Assembly (NCBI RefSeq): GCF_040702995.1
Contig: NZ_CP159992.1
Location: forward strand, 4,489,501-4,553,500
Direction of reading: 5' to 3'
From: Paenibacillus sp. AN1007
GTDB lineage: Bacteria; Bacillota; Bacilli; Paenibacillales; Paenibacillaceae
Length of the DNA: 64,000 nt
Shown: positions 36,122 to 45,275 of the stretch, in pieces
How positions within the stretch are numbered: position 1 is the first letter of the stretch
Layout: each line of letters begins with the position of its first letter
The notes under the pieces: model-generated
The model's input: the letters and a program-made list of their open reading frames with translations, nothing else
What the model was told of the DNA's origin: nothing
The model's database searches: none
Position numbers and translations under genes: made by a program

Positions 36122-37255
36122 ATGAGAATCGGAATCCCCAAGGAAATCAAAAACAATGAAAATCGTGTAGCGATGACACCTGCCGGAGCGGCTGATTTCG
36201 TAAGTGCCGGGCATCAGGTTTTTATAGAGCAGGGTGCCGGACTAGGCAGTGGATTTCTGGATCAGGAATATACGCAGGCTGGCGCCGTGATTATTGAAAC
36301 TGCCGCGAAGGTATGGCAGAATGCCGAACTAATCCTTAAAGTAAAGGAACCTCTCGCCGGTGAATACCATTATTTTCGCCCGGGTTTGATTTTGTTCACC
36401 TACCTGCACCTCGCCGCAGAGCCAGCCCTTGCCAAAGCACTAATCGAAAAACGGGTAACTGCCCTCGCTTATGAAACATTGGAAGTAGGCGGCTCTCTCC
36501 CGCTGCTCACACCCATGAGTGAAGTGGCCGGGCGGATGGCTGCGCAGATCGGTGCGCAGCTTCTGGAGAAGACAGAAGGCGGCAAAGGCATTCTGTTATC
36601 GGGCGTACCTGGCGTAAGCCGCGGCCGGGTTGTCATTATTGGCGGCGGCACGGTAGGGACCAACGCGGCCAAAATTGCACTTGGCCTGGGAGCAGATGTG
36701 ACGATTCTGGATCTGAACCTGAATCGGCTGCGCCAGCTGGACGATATTTTTGGCAATCAGATCCAAACACTGGTCTCCAGCCCTTCCAATATTGCATCCG
36801 CTGTCACTTCGGCGGACCTGCTGATCTGTGCGGTGCTGATCCCGGGCGCGAAAGCGCCAACGCTTGTCAGCGAGCAGGTCGTGAAGACCATGTCACCCGG
36901 GTCGGTCATTGTGGATGTGGCGATTGATCAGGGCGGGATCGTTGAAACCATTGATCATATCACCACTCACGACGAACCCACCTATGTGAAACATGGTGTC
37001 GTGCATTATGCGGTGGCAAACATGCCTGGCGCCGTGCCGCGCACGTCTACGGTGGCACTGACCAACGCCACCCTGCCTTATGCGCTGCAGCTGGCGAACC
37101 AGGGTGCAGCTGCTGCGATTCGCGGCAGTTCGTCCATTCGCAGCGCAGTGAATGCGCTGCATGGACATATCACGTACGAGGCGGTTGCCCGCGATCTCGG
37201 GCACGCCTATGTTCCTGCAGGACAGGCGCTGGAGGATTCCGCCGCGGTCCAGTAA
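36122..37255 (+). CDS. ald: Alanine dehydrogenase
   Basis: 377 residues; NAD-dependent deamination of L-alanine to pyruvate. Opening MRIGIPKEIKNNENRVAMTP, substrate Lys in LILKVKEP, catalytic His in TYLHLAAEP, Rossmann motif VVIIGGGTVGTNAAKIALGLG, and VDVAIDQGGIVET plus NMPGAVPRTSTVALTNATLP near the C-terminus are all intact. ATG 36122 is used because GAGGTG lies seven bases upstream; the ATG at 36116 is too near. Divergent from the PucR-family regulator, suggesting alanine-dependent activation. Confidence 0.96.
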   Translation: MRIGIPKEIKNNENRVAMTPAGAADFVSAGHQVFIEQGAGLGSGFLDQEYTQAGAVIIETAAKVWQNAELILKVKEPLAGEYHYFRPGLILFTYLHLAAEPALAKALIEKRVTALAYETLEVGGSLPLLTPMSEVAGRMAAQIGAQLLEKTEGGKGILLSGVPGVSRGRVVIIGGGTVGTNAAKIALGLGADVTILDLNLNRLRQLDDIFGNQIQTLVSSPSNIASAVTSADLLICAVLIPGAKAPTLVSEQVVKTMSPGSVIVDVAIDQGGIVETIDHITTHDEPTYVKHGVVHYAVANMPGAVPRTSTVALTNATLPYALQLANQGAAAAIRGSSSIRSAVNALHGHITYEAVARDLGHAYVPAGQALEDSAAVQ

Positions 37256-37308
37256 ATCTTGCGGCCGTTCCACCTGGAACCAACCGTGTCCAGCCTGTGG
37301 AACGCACA

Positions 37309-37362
37309 GAAGCGCAGTGCCCGAGGGGAAGATTACCCGGGTGCTGCGCTTCTTTCTTTTTT
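37309..37362 (+). terminator. Intrinsic terminator after ald
   Basis: GAAGCGCAG / CTGCGCTTC stem with an inner CCCG/CGGG pairing, then TTTCTTTTTT. A second inverted repeat GTTCCAC/GTGGAAC (37267-37303) precedes it. Confidence 0.85.
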
Positions 37363-38278
37363 ACACGATCCGTTCACTGCACACTTCGCGAAAATTGCAA
37401 TCCCGGCATGCTCTGTGCGAAGGCATCGGCGTGAAGTAGGACATGTCCTTGGGACGATTGTAATACTCATCTGCCACACAGGAACGCATCTCCTCGATAT
37501 AACGCCCTACGCTCTCCTCCACCTTGCGAATATCCTCCTCGGTGGCCCTGAACTCTTTATGTTTGCCGGTCAACAGGTACTCCACCCGAATCTCAATCTG
37601 CTCCAGCGGAATCTGGTAGTGCTCTCTTACATAGGAAGCGTACAAGATTAACTGATCGGAGAAATCATCCTCTTTGCCCGTCTTCCAGTCCACAATGACA
37701 ATGTTACCGCTGCTGCGTCTGTATAATAAGTCCATCTTCACATACACGCGTGTATCATGCAGCAGCAGCGTATCCCATTTCTCAATCTCCAGAATCGTTG
37801 TGCTCGCACGGGACAAGTCTTCCCACGTCAGCGTCCGATACAGGTTACCTACGCAGGCGCCCGCACGTTCGCGAATAGTTGCGATCCGGTCGTTCAGTGT
37901 ATCGTCGCCATAATAAATTTCGGACAACATCGTATGATTCTTCGGATGAAGACGCCACTGCTCGGGATTCATCGAATCCTTATAAGCCTGATTCAGCAGG
38001 TCACGTATCGTTTTCTCCAAGAAAACCTCACGCGGCTTGGGTTTCCCCTCTACCCTGCTCCGTACAGCCGACTCACACATCCGGTGTGCCAGATCACCAA
38101 AGACCAAATACAGATTGCTTAGCTGCTTCAGACGATACAGACGTACCTGCATCTCATCAGCTGATTCTGTTTTCCAACCGTTATGGGCACCGTAATAATG
38201 ATAATAATATTTGCGCAGGCACTCATCGAACATACTCGCCCGCGACTGCGAATAAGACCACTGCGGGTATTGTGCCAT
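37361..38278 (-). CDS. PD-(D/E)XK nuclease with a four-cysteine iron-sulfur site (RecB/Cas4-like)
   Basis: 305 residues. Nuclease core: a conserved His in LVFGDLAHRM, Asp in VKMDLLYR and the DxK motif IVDWKTGK, followed by QLILYASYVRE (QxxxY motif). One Cys near the N-terminus (FDECLRKYYY) and three at the C-terminus (ACRDCNFREVC) match the Fe-S arrangement of Cas4, AddB and related proteins. No cas or helicase gene is near, so a stand-alone repair or defence nuclease is likely. ATG 38278 follows AAAGGCAG at ten bases; the longer GTG start at 38377 lacks spacing. Confidence 0.88.
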   Translation of the reverse strand: MAQYPQWSYSQSRASMFDECLRKYYYHYYGAHNGWKTESADEMQVRLYRLKQLSNLYLVFGDLAHRMCESAVRSRVEGKPKPREVFLEKTIRDLLNQAYKDSMNPEQWRLHPKNHTMLSEIYYGDDTLNDRIATIRERAGACVGNLYRTLTWEDLSRASTTILEIEKWDTLLLHDTRVYVKMDLLYRRSSGNIVIVDWKTGKEDDFSDQLILYASYVREHYQIPLEQIEIRVEYLLTGKHKEFRATEEDIRKVEESVGRYIEEMRSCVADEYYNRPKDMSYFTPMPSHRACRDCNFREVCSERIV

Positions 38279-38814
38279 ATGAAATCTGCCTTTCTGTATA
38301 TCGGATTTCCCCATACCAAATGCTGCATTAGGTACCGTAGGGTGGGTTCGAGGAACATTTATGTTTAATTTCTTCACGCCTCGCTCTGCAGCACAATGGA
38401 CTGGAAGATCCTTTTATTGCTCACAGTATAAAGCTCTGACCGTTATGCCGCAACCCGGCTTGCATTATTTTCTTCCGAACGGAACCGTTTGAGGGGCGAT
38501 ACGTATCGTTTATATAGTTACATCAGGATGAAGAAAGCGGCACTCGTCATCGGTGAAGGAGATGATGATTCGGCTGCTCGGCATTAGAAATGAAGTTAGA
38601 ATAAGAGGATTATTCTTCTATGCCGGGTAAGGGAATTGTCTTGTTTCAGGATCATCAGAATAAGGCGACCATGACGTGTTAATAGTGTTAGAATACTGAG
38701 ATTGATTTTGTCAGGATAAAGAGGAAAAAAGACAATAGCGGGAATAAGCGTGAAAGCGGGAGAAGGAGTCGATCAGGGAGAGATTGGCATCTTAGTCTAG
38801 CCTCTCCATGCGGC

Positions 38815-39010
38815 GCTAACGATCCCCACAGACCTTATTCGCCCATTTTGTTGAGGATTAGAAACCTAACGATCTCCAGAGACGCTATTTAGCTGGATTT
38901 CAGCTGTCAGAGCGCTAAAATGGACGAATTACGCCAAATAGCGTAACTACGAATCGTTAGAATGTCAACATGGCTGTTTGGGGCGAAATAAGGCTTCTGG
39001 AGATCGTTAG
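38815..39010. repeat. Nested inverted-repeat element
   Basis: Outer arms (38815-38845 and 38979-39010) share CTAACGATC..CCA..A...CTTATTCGCCC with their complement. Inner arms (38866-38896, 38933-38960) repeat the same theme: CTAACGATCTCCAG and CTATTT against AAATAG and CGTTAG. The four arms are versions of one sequence in alternating orientation, giving a cruciform-capable non-coding element. Confidence 0.7.
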
Positions 39011-39053
39011 AATTTGTGGAGGCGCTGAAACGTGGGATGATACAGGATTAGTT

Positions 39054-39256
39054 GCTGGAGTAACTTATTATGGTGGTGCGCATCAGTCCATTTACTTGAG
39101 TAACTTGCCATCGCGGTATATGCATCAGCCCAATTCACTTGATTCACTTATCAACGGGACCCACACCGACTTATTTACTTGAGTTACTTACTATCGTGGT
39201 TTTAGCATCAGCACACTTACTTGAGTTACTTGCCGTGATGGTGCACAGCGGCCCAC
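39054..39256. repeat. Degenerate tandem repeats, period about 42
   Basis: Five diverged copies of a unit approximating TTACTTGAGTTACTTGC followed by ATCGTGGT and GCATCAGC.CA, starting near 39054, 39092, 39136, 39172 and 39216. The third copy is the most decayed. No in-frame protein is conserved across units. Confidence 0.6.
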
Positions 39257-39505
39257 TGGAACCTCATCAGCACCCTTCCACCCACTCATACATCAGAAAG
39301 TTGAATTCGATCATGAACAGCATTAATCTATTACGTGAATATAGTTTTCATATGAGTCTCTAACCATTTACAATCCTACTGAACTACTATTGCGGTGCGA
39401 TTTACAGTACAACTAGAGTATAGAACACAGCGAACCACCCTTAATAACACTGCATACAATCACTACTGAAAATATGTACAGGCATATCCAAAAGGAGGCG
39501 CCACC

Positions 39506-40189
39506 ATGAAGCAGCCGGATTGGTTCCAAGCGGAAGCAGCATTACAACAAATTCAAGTCATCGGAAGCGATCGAAATGAGCTGGTAAACATTATCGGCGA
39601 GGCAGCAGGAGTAAACTGCATTGGAATTGGTACGGATGCGGCTGTATTTACGTACGATCAGCTGCCGCAGTATGCCTTCAAAATGTACTCGGATCATGCT
39701 TTGGATAAATTAAATAATGAAAAACAGGTCTACACCCAGCTCCAGGGCCTGCCCTACTTCCCGACCTATTACGGCAGCGGCCGAAATATACTTGTCATTA
39801 GTTACGAACCCGGAGACACCTTGCTGGAATGTTTGGAAAAAGGAATCCCCGTCCCCGAGCAGGTCATGCTCGATGTAGACGCAGCGCGAGAAGCCGTTCG
39901 TCGCCTTGGGCTGAATCCACGCGACATCCATCTCAAAAATGTGCTTCTCCAGAATGGACGCGGCAAAGTGCTAGACGTATCGGAGTATATTCAGGAGGGA
40001 GACGATCATCGCTGGGAGCATCTGGTGTGGGCCTATCACAACATCTATCCACGTATCAAAGGTACACCGATCTCCCCCCGGATGCTGCAGACGATCAAAT
40101 GGACATATAACCAGCTTGATCAGGCCAATCTCAAACTGGAAGACCTCTCTAAAAAAGCGAATCGACTGCTCTCCAGGTTCCTGAAATAA
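39506..40189 (+). CDS. Small protein-kinase-fold protein (YrzF-like)
   Basis: 227 residues with a minimal kinase-like fold: a loop GIGTDAAVFTY replacing the Gly-rich loop, Lys in YAFKMYS, Glu in NEKQVYTQL, a hinge VISYEPGDTLLE, catalytic-loop-like PRDIHLKNVLL and metal-loop VLDVSEY in place of DFG. The HRD and DFG motifs are both altered (RDIH, DVS), as in YrzF/RIO-like bacterial kinases. AAAGGAGG precedes the ATG. Substrate unknown. Confidence 0.82.
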   Translation: MKQPDWFQAEAALQQIQVIGSDRNELVNIIGEAAGVNCIGIGTDAAVFTYDQLPQYAFKMYSDHALDKLNNEKQVYTQLQGLPYFPTYYGSGRNILVISYEPGDTLLECLEKGIPVPEQVMLDVDAAREAVRRLGLNPRDIHLKNVLLQNGRGKVLDVSEYIQEGDDHRWEHLVWAYHNIYPRIKGTPISPRMLQTIKWTYNQLDQANLKLEDLSKKANRLLSRFLK

Positions 40190-40190
40190 A

Positions 40191-40232
40191 ACCACCCGGG
40201 TTTAGCCGAAAATCGGTTAAACCCGGGTGGTT
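40191..40232. terminator. Bidirectional terminator
   Basis: ACCACCCGGGTTTA / TAAACCCGGGTGGT perfect stem with an inner CGA/TCG, after the kinase gene. Confidence 0.93.
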
Positions 40233-40365
40233 CTTTACCTTTTTTTCTGCTTCACTTCTGCCCGGCTTCCTGCACATTTTCCCGCTCCGCTTCCTGCTCC
40301 TCTTCTATTCCTATCCCTTCTCATCAAACCTTATGTTCATGCCTTTCCTTTTCTCTGCCGCTTCT

Positions 40366-41262
40366 TCATCCATTCTTCATCCCCCGTGCCTGTGAAGGCG
40401 TCATTCCCTTGTACTGCTTGAATAATTTTGTAAAATAGTTTGCATTGTCACAGCCGACCTTGGCGGCAATCTCCGTTACTGTAAGACTGCTTCCCTGCAG
40501 CATGCGCTCTGCTTCACTCATCCTGCATCCGTTTACGTATTCTACGAGCGTACGTCCGGTAAGCTTTTTGAACATTTTGCAGAAATGGTACACGTTAAGC
40601 CCCACTTGGCCTGCAGCTTCACTTACAGATAATTTCTCCTGCGGCTCAGCCTCAATATGTGCAATTAACCGTTTAAACCGCTCGCGGTTAGGAAAATACC
40701 CTCCGCCCGATCGATCACGCAGCTGATGCGGCATAAACGTCCGGGCCATCAGGGTAAACAAGGCATGCAGCTTGGATTTCACCACAAGTTGGTAGGCTGG
40801 AGGCTGCATCGCCATCTCATCTACGGCTTCATTTAATAAAGAATAATAGCCAGCACAGGCTGCATTCTCAGCGGCCGGTTTAACCGGAAACCGCACACTG
40901 CCTTCCAGATAGGGCGCGACATACTGTTCGTGCACAGGATCGCTAGCAAAATCCTGAAACAGACCACGATTGACTACAATGGAGTCGTAATACACATCCC
41001 CCTCATCCAATGCGTATCCAACATGCAGTGCACCACCCGGGATGATAATGACCTCTCCCGCCTCGGCTTCATAAGGCCGGCTGTCAACATGGAATACCGC
41101 TCTTCCTTTACGCATAATGATCCATTCAAAATGCTCATGCCAGTGCAGATATAAAATGCATTCTTCAGCTTTTTTATCGGCACAGCGATTTTGGAACAGC
41201 TGAAACGGATGGGATTTATGATCAATTCGCGTATTCTCGTGAAGCGCTTTCAAGTCCAGCAC
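40366..41262 (-). CDS. AraC family transcriptional regulator with cupin sensor
   Basis: About 298 residues. N-terminal cupin (YLHWHEHFEWIIMRKGRAVF, EAGEVIIIPGGALH) followed by two HTHs (KLSVSEAAGQVGLNVYHFCKMFKKLTG and LTVTEIAAKVGCDNANYFTKLFKQYKG). Divergent from the isomerase/oxidoreductase pair at 41393-43435, which it probably activates. A GTG start at 41262 with AGGGGG nine bases upstream fits best; earlier GTG codons (41283, 41280) precede that site. Confidence 0.9.
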   Translation of the reverse strand: MLDLKALHENTRIDHKSHPFQLFQNRCADKKAEECILYLHWHEHFEWIIMRKGRAVFHVDSRPYEAEAGEVIIIPGGALHVGYALDEGDVYYDSIVVNRGLFQDFASDPVHEQYVAPYLEGSVRFPVKPAAENAACAGYYSLLNEAVDEMAMQPPAYQLVVKSKLHALFTLMARTFMPHQLRDRSGGGYFPNRERFKRLIAHIEAEPQEKLSVSEAAGQVGLNVYHFCKMFKKLTGRTLVEYVNGCRMSEAERMLQGSSLTVTEIAAKVGCDNANYFTKLFKQYKGMTPSQARGMKNG

Positions 41263-41338
41263 GGCTTTCTTCCCCCTCACCACAAAATCCGACTAATAAA
41301 GCACAAAATTGTTTAGAGCCTTCGCGCAGCTCCACGGC

Positions 41339-41344
41339 TATAAT
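41339..41344 (+). promoter_or_regulatory. Candidate -10 box of the isomerase-oxidoreductase unit
   Basis: TATAAT 49 bases before the isomerase ATG; no convincing -35 at the proper spacing, as expected for an AraC-activated promoter. Confidence 0.4.
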
Positions 41345-41392
41345 GAGTGTGTCACGAAGTACTATAAGCCAATATTGGAGTGAAATACAACC

Positions 41393-42280
41393 ATGAATCC
41401 ATCTATTCGTATCGGAACCCTTGTAGGCGGCCAGGATGCCGTTCGAGTCATTCCGCAGATCATGCAGCACGGCTTTGAATCCTTTAACCTGACGTTCTGG
41501 CAAACGACAGGAAGCCTTGACCTGGCAGAGACGGCCAAACGCGTTCGCGACATCGTTGACGAACAAGGCATTACTATTTCGGCTTTAAGTGTATTTGGTA
41601 ATCCGCTCACCGGAACAGGGGATAACGCTGATACCTTGGCAAGCTGGGAGCGAGCTATTGACCATGCGCAGCTGTTTGGAGCAGATATTGTCTCCGGCTT
41701 TACCGGACGATTGACCAATCAGCCGATCGATGAATCGATTCCACGATTCAAGGAAGTGTTTGGTGAACTGGCGCGACGGGCGGCAGACCGGGGTGTGCGC
41801 ATTGCTTTTGAAAATTGTGATATGGATGGGACGTGGCAGACCGGCGACTGGAATATTGCACATAACCCGGCTGCCTGGGAATTGATGTTTAATGCTGTAC
41901 CTGATGAAAATGTCGGTCTGGAGTGGGAGCCGTGCCACCAGATGGTCAGCCTGATCGATCCGATTCCACAGCTCCGCAAATGGGCTCCGAAAGTGTTCCA
42001 CGTCCACGGCAAGGATGCAACCATCGCCTGGGATGTAGTTAAGGAACATGGCGTACACGGCCCCCATGAGTTTGTATGGCATCGCACACCCGGCTTTGGG
42101 GACAGCAATTGGGCAGATATCATCACCATTTTGCGTCAGAACGGCTATCAGGGTACCATCGACATTGAAGGCTGGCACGATCCGGTGTATCGCGATGAAC
42201 TTGAAATGACCGGGCAGGTCCATGCATTGAATTATTTGAAACACTGCCGCGGAGGAAGCTTTGTACCCAATCCGGTGTAA
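41393..42280 (+). CDS. Sugar phosphate isomerase/epimerase (xylose-isomerase-like TIM barrel)
   Basis: 295 residues, AP_endonuc_2 superfamily. Metal and substrate residues are visible in IAFENCDMDGTWQ, VGLEWEPCHQM, KVFHVHGKDATIAWD (His-x-His, Lys, Asp) and TIDIEGWHDPV. Such enzymes isomerise keto-sugars or inositol derivatives; partner of the downstream Gfo/Idh/MocA dehydrogenase (99-base gap). GGAGTG precedes the ATG. Confidence 0.9.
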   Translation: MNPSIRIGTLVGGQDAVRVIPQIMQHGFESFNLTFWQTTGSLDLAETAKRVRDIVDEQGITISALSVFGNPLTGTGDNADTLASWERAIDHAQLFGADIVSGFTGRLTNQPIDESIPRFKEVFGELARRAADRGVRIAFENCDMDGTWQTGDWNIAHNPAAWELMFNAVPDENVGLEWEPCHQMVSLIDPIPQLRKWAPKVFHVHGKDATIAWDVVKEHGVHGPHEFVWHRTPGFGDSNWADIITILRQNGYQGTIDIEGWHDPVYRDELEMTGQVHALNYLKHCRGGSFVPNPV

Positions 42281-42379
42281 CAGATAAACACCAGCACCTC
42301 ATTTACCTAGGAATACGGGAACAAGCACATTCCCGGTGATCACATGTATTATTCACATCTTTGCGAGGGAGTTGAACAT

Positions 42380-43435
42380 ATGACCTATCCTTATAGGGTT
42401 ATCATTGCAGGCTGCGGAGTAATGGCTAACACCTGGGCCGACTATGCCAAAGAGCGACCAGATACTGAAATCGTGGGACTCGTTGATCTTTACGAAGACA
42501 CAGCATCTGCTTTCGCCAAGCGCCATAATCTTGCCTGTCCAACATTTACGAACATTCGTGATGCGCTTCAGGCTGTCGATGCCAACATTGTATTTGATGT
42601 GACCATTCCTTCCAGCCATTACGATATCGCTATGACTTCACTGCAGGCAGGTTGTCACGTTTTTGGCGAAAAACCGCTTGCTGAATCGTTCTCGGACTGC
42701 ACCGATATTGTGCAAACCGCCCGCAGCACAGGACGCATTCAGGCCGTCATGCAGAATCGACGTTTCGATCCTCGCATCCGTGCCTATCGTCAGCTTATTT
42801 CCAGCGGAACGATCGGACAGCCAGGATATGCCGGGGCAGACTTCTTCCTTGGCCCGCACTTTGGCGGTTTCCGTGACCTTATGGACAGCCCGCTGCTGCT
42901 GGATATGGCGATACATACCTTTGATCAGGCGCGTTTTATCCTTGGAGCCAATCCGGTGTCGGTGTACTGCCACGAATTTAATCCTCCTGGTTCTTGGTAT
43001 AAAGGCAATGCGATGGCGATATGTATTTTCGAGATGTCCGACGGGTCTGTGTTCGACTATCGCGGGTCCTGGTGTACTGAGGGCGTGCCTACATCATGGG
43101 AAGCAAACTGGCGGGTGACGGGTGAAAAAGGAACCGCCATCTGGGATGGTCATGACAGCATCTATGCTGAAGTGGTCAGCACGCTTACGCTGGAGGCTGA
43201 TGGCAAGCCATCTTTTCTCCAGCGCGGTGAACGAATTGAAGCCGAGCTGCCCGTGATGGGCAAGACCGGACACCACGGCTGCCTGGAAGACATGTTTACT
43301 GCACTTGAAGAAGGACGCCTGCCCGAAACGGATTGCAGCGACAATCAATACAGCATGGCTATGGTTCTCGCGTCCCTCGAAAGCGCACGTACCGGGCAAA
43401 AGGTTCAGATTGCCGATTTGTTGAAAACGCTATAA
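42380..43435 (+). CDS. Gfo/Idh/MocA family oxidoreductase
   Basis: 351 residues. N-terminal Rossmann fold (VIIAGCGVMANTWADYAKE, VGLVDLYED), conserved EKPLAES motif, and the substrate domain with LLDMAIHTFDQARFIL (catalytic Asp/His). Acts on a sugar or inositol, probably in series with the adjacent isomerase. ATG at 42380 follows GAGGGAG; the longer frame to 42344 lacks a site. Confidence 0.93.
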   Translation: MTYPYRVIIAGCGVMANTWADYAKERPDTEIVGLVDLYEDTASAFAKRHNLACPTFTNIRDALQAVDANIVFDVTIPSSHYDIAMTSLQAGCHVFGEKPLAESFSDCTDIVQTARSTGRIQAVMQNRRFDPRIRAYRQLISSGTIGQPGYAGADFFLGPHFGGFRDLMDSPLLLDMAIHTFDQARFILGANPVSVYCHEFNPPGSWYKGNAMAICIFEMSDGSVFDYRGSWCTEGVPTSWEANWRVTGEKGTAIWDGHDSIYAEVVSTLTLEADGKPSFLQRGERIEAELPVMGKTGHHGCLEDMFTALEEGRLPETDCSDNQYSMAMVLASLESARTGQKVQIADLLKTL

Positions 43436-43531
43436 AAACGATAGAACTCATATGAAGCTTGTTTGTAGGTTGTTAGAAAGCTGTTTTAGAGTTATTTAAT
43501 TGATTTGATTATATCCTCTTATACAAACAAA

Positions 43532-43611
43532 CCCGGATGCCATCTCCAGAACTAATCCCTGTCTCACAAACAGGGGTCAGTCCCCTCCCTCGGCCGTCCG
43601 GGCTTTTTTTT
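43532..43611 (+). terminator. Compound terminator after the oxidoreductase
   Basis: CCCGGATGCC / GGCCGTCCGGG outer stem enclosing two smaller hairpins (CCCTGT..ACAGGG and GGGG..CCCC), then eight T residues. Confidence 0.75.
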
Positions 43612-43701
43612 CATATGCAGCGAACGAACTTAGAACTCTTCTGAATACATCTCCAGCATAGCGACTTGTCAAAATATACGGCGATCACCCTGAATCTTCA
43701 G

Positions 43702-45021
43702 CTAAAGAATACCTTTCTTCATCGCCTTGTACACCAGCTGCGCAAACAAACTGTTGGACCATGCGAACCATGGACGCGTGTACGTATGCGGATCATCGAC
43801 ATGAAAACCTTCGTGCATATACCCCGTTCCCGCGTCGGTGTTCTCCAGCAAATCAATCATGGCGAGCATCTCCGCGTCATTGTCTGCCGTCAGTCCTTGC
43901 ATGGATAATGCCATATGCCAGATGTACCCGGGAGGAGTGTGCGGGCTGCCAATGCCCTTGGCCGCTGTTCCTTCATAATAGTACGGATTTTCTTTACTCA
44001 ATATAAAACGCCGTGTATTCTGATACACCACATCTCCCACGGATACATATCCGATATAAGGGATCGACATGAGTCCCGGTGTGCCCGCATCATCCATTAG
44101 ACAGACGTTGCCATACCCGTCCGTTTCGTAAGCGTAAATCTGTCCATGTACCGGATGACGATAGGTACCATACAGGGCAATGCCGTGCCGGATTTCCTCC
44201 TCCAGGCGCGCCATACGGCCCACTAGCTGTTCATCACGGAACACCCATTTTGCAATCTCCCCCATCTGGCTCAGCGTCACTGCGGCGAACATATTGGACG
44301 GAATATTGTAGTGAAAATCACAGGCATCGTCGCTTGGGCGAAAGCCTGACCAGATCATGCCCGTATAGTTTACTGACATCCCCATTCCCTTGTTACGCAG
44401 TGTATCGTGCGCCGGGCAGTTACGCCGCATGAATCGATACGGGGATTGCTCTACATGACGCTGTTCTGTCTCCCACAGGTGCACGATCTGCTCCATAACC
44501 TTTTTAAAACGTTCATCAAAGATGTCTGTTAACTCAGTCTCACGCCAATATGTATAGGCCAGCTTCATGGAGAAACACAACGAATCCAGTTCAAACTTCC
44601 GTTCCCATACCCAAGGTGACATCTCTGTCTCATCATTCGCGTCCCAGTGCCAGCCATTGGCCGTTTCGTTAAAAGCGTTAGCATAGATGTCTATATCCGC
44701 ATAGAATGTATGCCGTTTAATCAGCCCTCCGATAATCCGCTGCAGCTGCGCTTCATCCTTCGCCAGCGGAACATAATGGATCACTTGCTCCACTGAATCC
44801 CGGAGCCACATGGCAGGGATATCTCCCGTAATAACAAAGGTTGTACCATCATCTAACAGCTTGGTGGTCGTTTCGAGCGTGTTTGGAAAACAATTGCGAA
44901 ACTGAGCCAGCAGCTTCGGTCTGTGCTTTAAGCGTTCATCTGCTTCAGCCAAAACATTAAGAACAGCTTGGGGTAATTCTAGCTCAGGCATCGGAATTTT
45001 AGGTAATCTGAACTGATCCAT
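43702..45021 (-). CDS. Glycoside hydrolase family 125, exo-alpha-1,6-mannosidase
   Basis: 439 residues, (alpha/alpha)6 barrel. Family features: CFPNTLETTTKLLDDGTTFV, ITGDIPAMWLRDSVEQV, ANAFNETANGWHWDANDETEM and WSGFRPSDDACDFHYNIPSN. No signal peptide, so it acts in the cytoplasm on imported mannosides. Start ATG with GGAGAGGAC upstream. Divergent from the LacI regulator, the likely repressor. Confidence 0.9.
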   Translation of the reverse strand: MDQFRLPKIPMPELELPQAVLNVLAEADERLKHRPKLLAQFRNCFPNTLETTTKLLDDGTTFVITGDIPAMWLRDSVEQVIHYVPLAKDEAQLQRIIGGLIKRHTFYADIDIYANAFNETANGWHWDANDETEMSPWVWERKFELDSLCFSMKLAYTYWRETELTDIFDERFKKVMEQIVHLWETEQRHVEQSPYRFMRRNCPAHDTLRNKGMGMSVNYTGMIWSGFRPSDDACDFHYNIPSNMFAAVTLSQMGEIAKWVFRDEQLVGRMARLEEEIRHGIALYGTYRHPVHGQIYAYETDGYGNVCLMDDAGTPGLMSIPYIGYVSVGDVVYQNTRRFILSKENPYYYEGTAAKGIGSPHTPPGYIWHMALSMQGLTADNDAEMLAMIDLLENTDAGTGYMHEGFHVDDPHTYTRPWFAWSNSLFAQLVYKAMKKGIL

Positions 45022-45119
45022 GGGAGTCCTCTCCTTTTTTATGTAAACTGTTAATCAACCAAAATAGACTAATATAGACCTTCCAATAGGACTATTGTTA
45101 TTTTTGTTAGTTTAATTTA

Positions 45120-45133
45120 TAATAACGTTATCA
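45120..45133. promoter_or_regulatory. Candidate operator/cre between GH125 and LacI genes
   Basis: TAATAACGTTATCA matches the CcpA cre pattern TGWNANCGNTNWCA at all but one defined position and holds the perfect palindrome ATAACGTTAT, the form of a LacI-family operator. Lies in the divergent intergenic region (45022-45275). Confidence 0.5.
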
Positions 45134-45275
45134 TTCTGTAAGTTTACCTTTTACATGTAGGCACGTCAATTCACAATTAATCAGTTTCCTATTCAAACAT
45201 CTACCTATAGAACATAAGTCATTCACCTACACGTCCATCCCGACTCATCCATCTGTCCATAAAAGGAGTAACCAT

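Larger units (their letters stand above)
38279..39505. other. 1.2-kb stretch without a supported gene
   Basis: No credible protein-coding frame. It contains a nested palindrome (38815-39010) and a set of degenerate roughly 42-base repeats (39054-39256), reported separately. The last 240 bases (39266-39505) are AT-rich and carry the kinase promoter. Confidence 0.6.

Noticed and set aside
39054..39256. CRISPR array
   Set aside because: Unit length drifts, copies are diverged throughout, there are no distinct spacers and no cas genes; the RecB/Cas4-like nuclease nearby is not evidence by itself.
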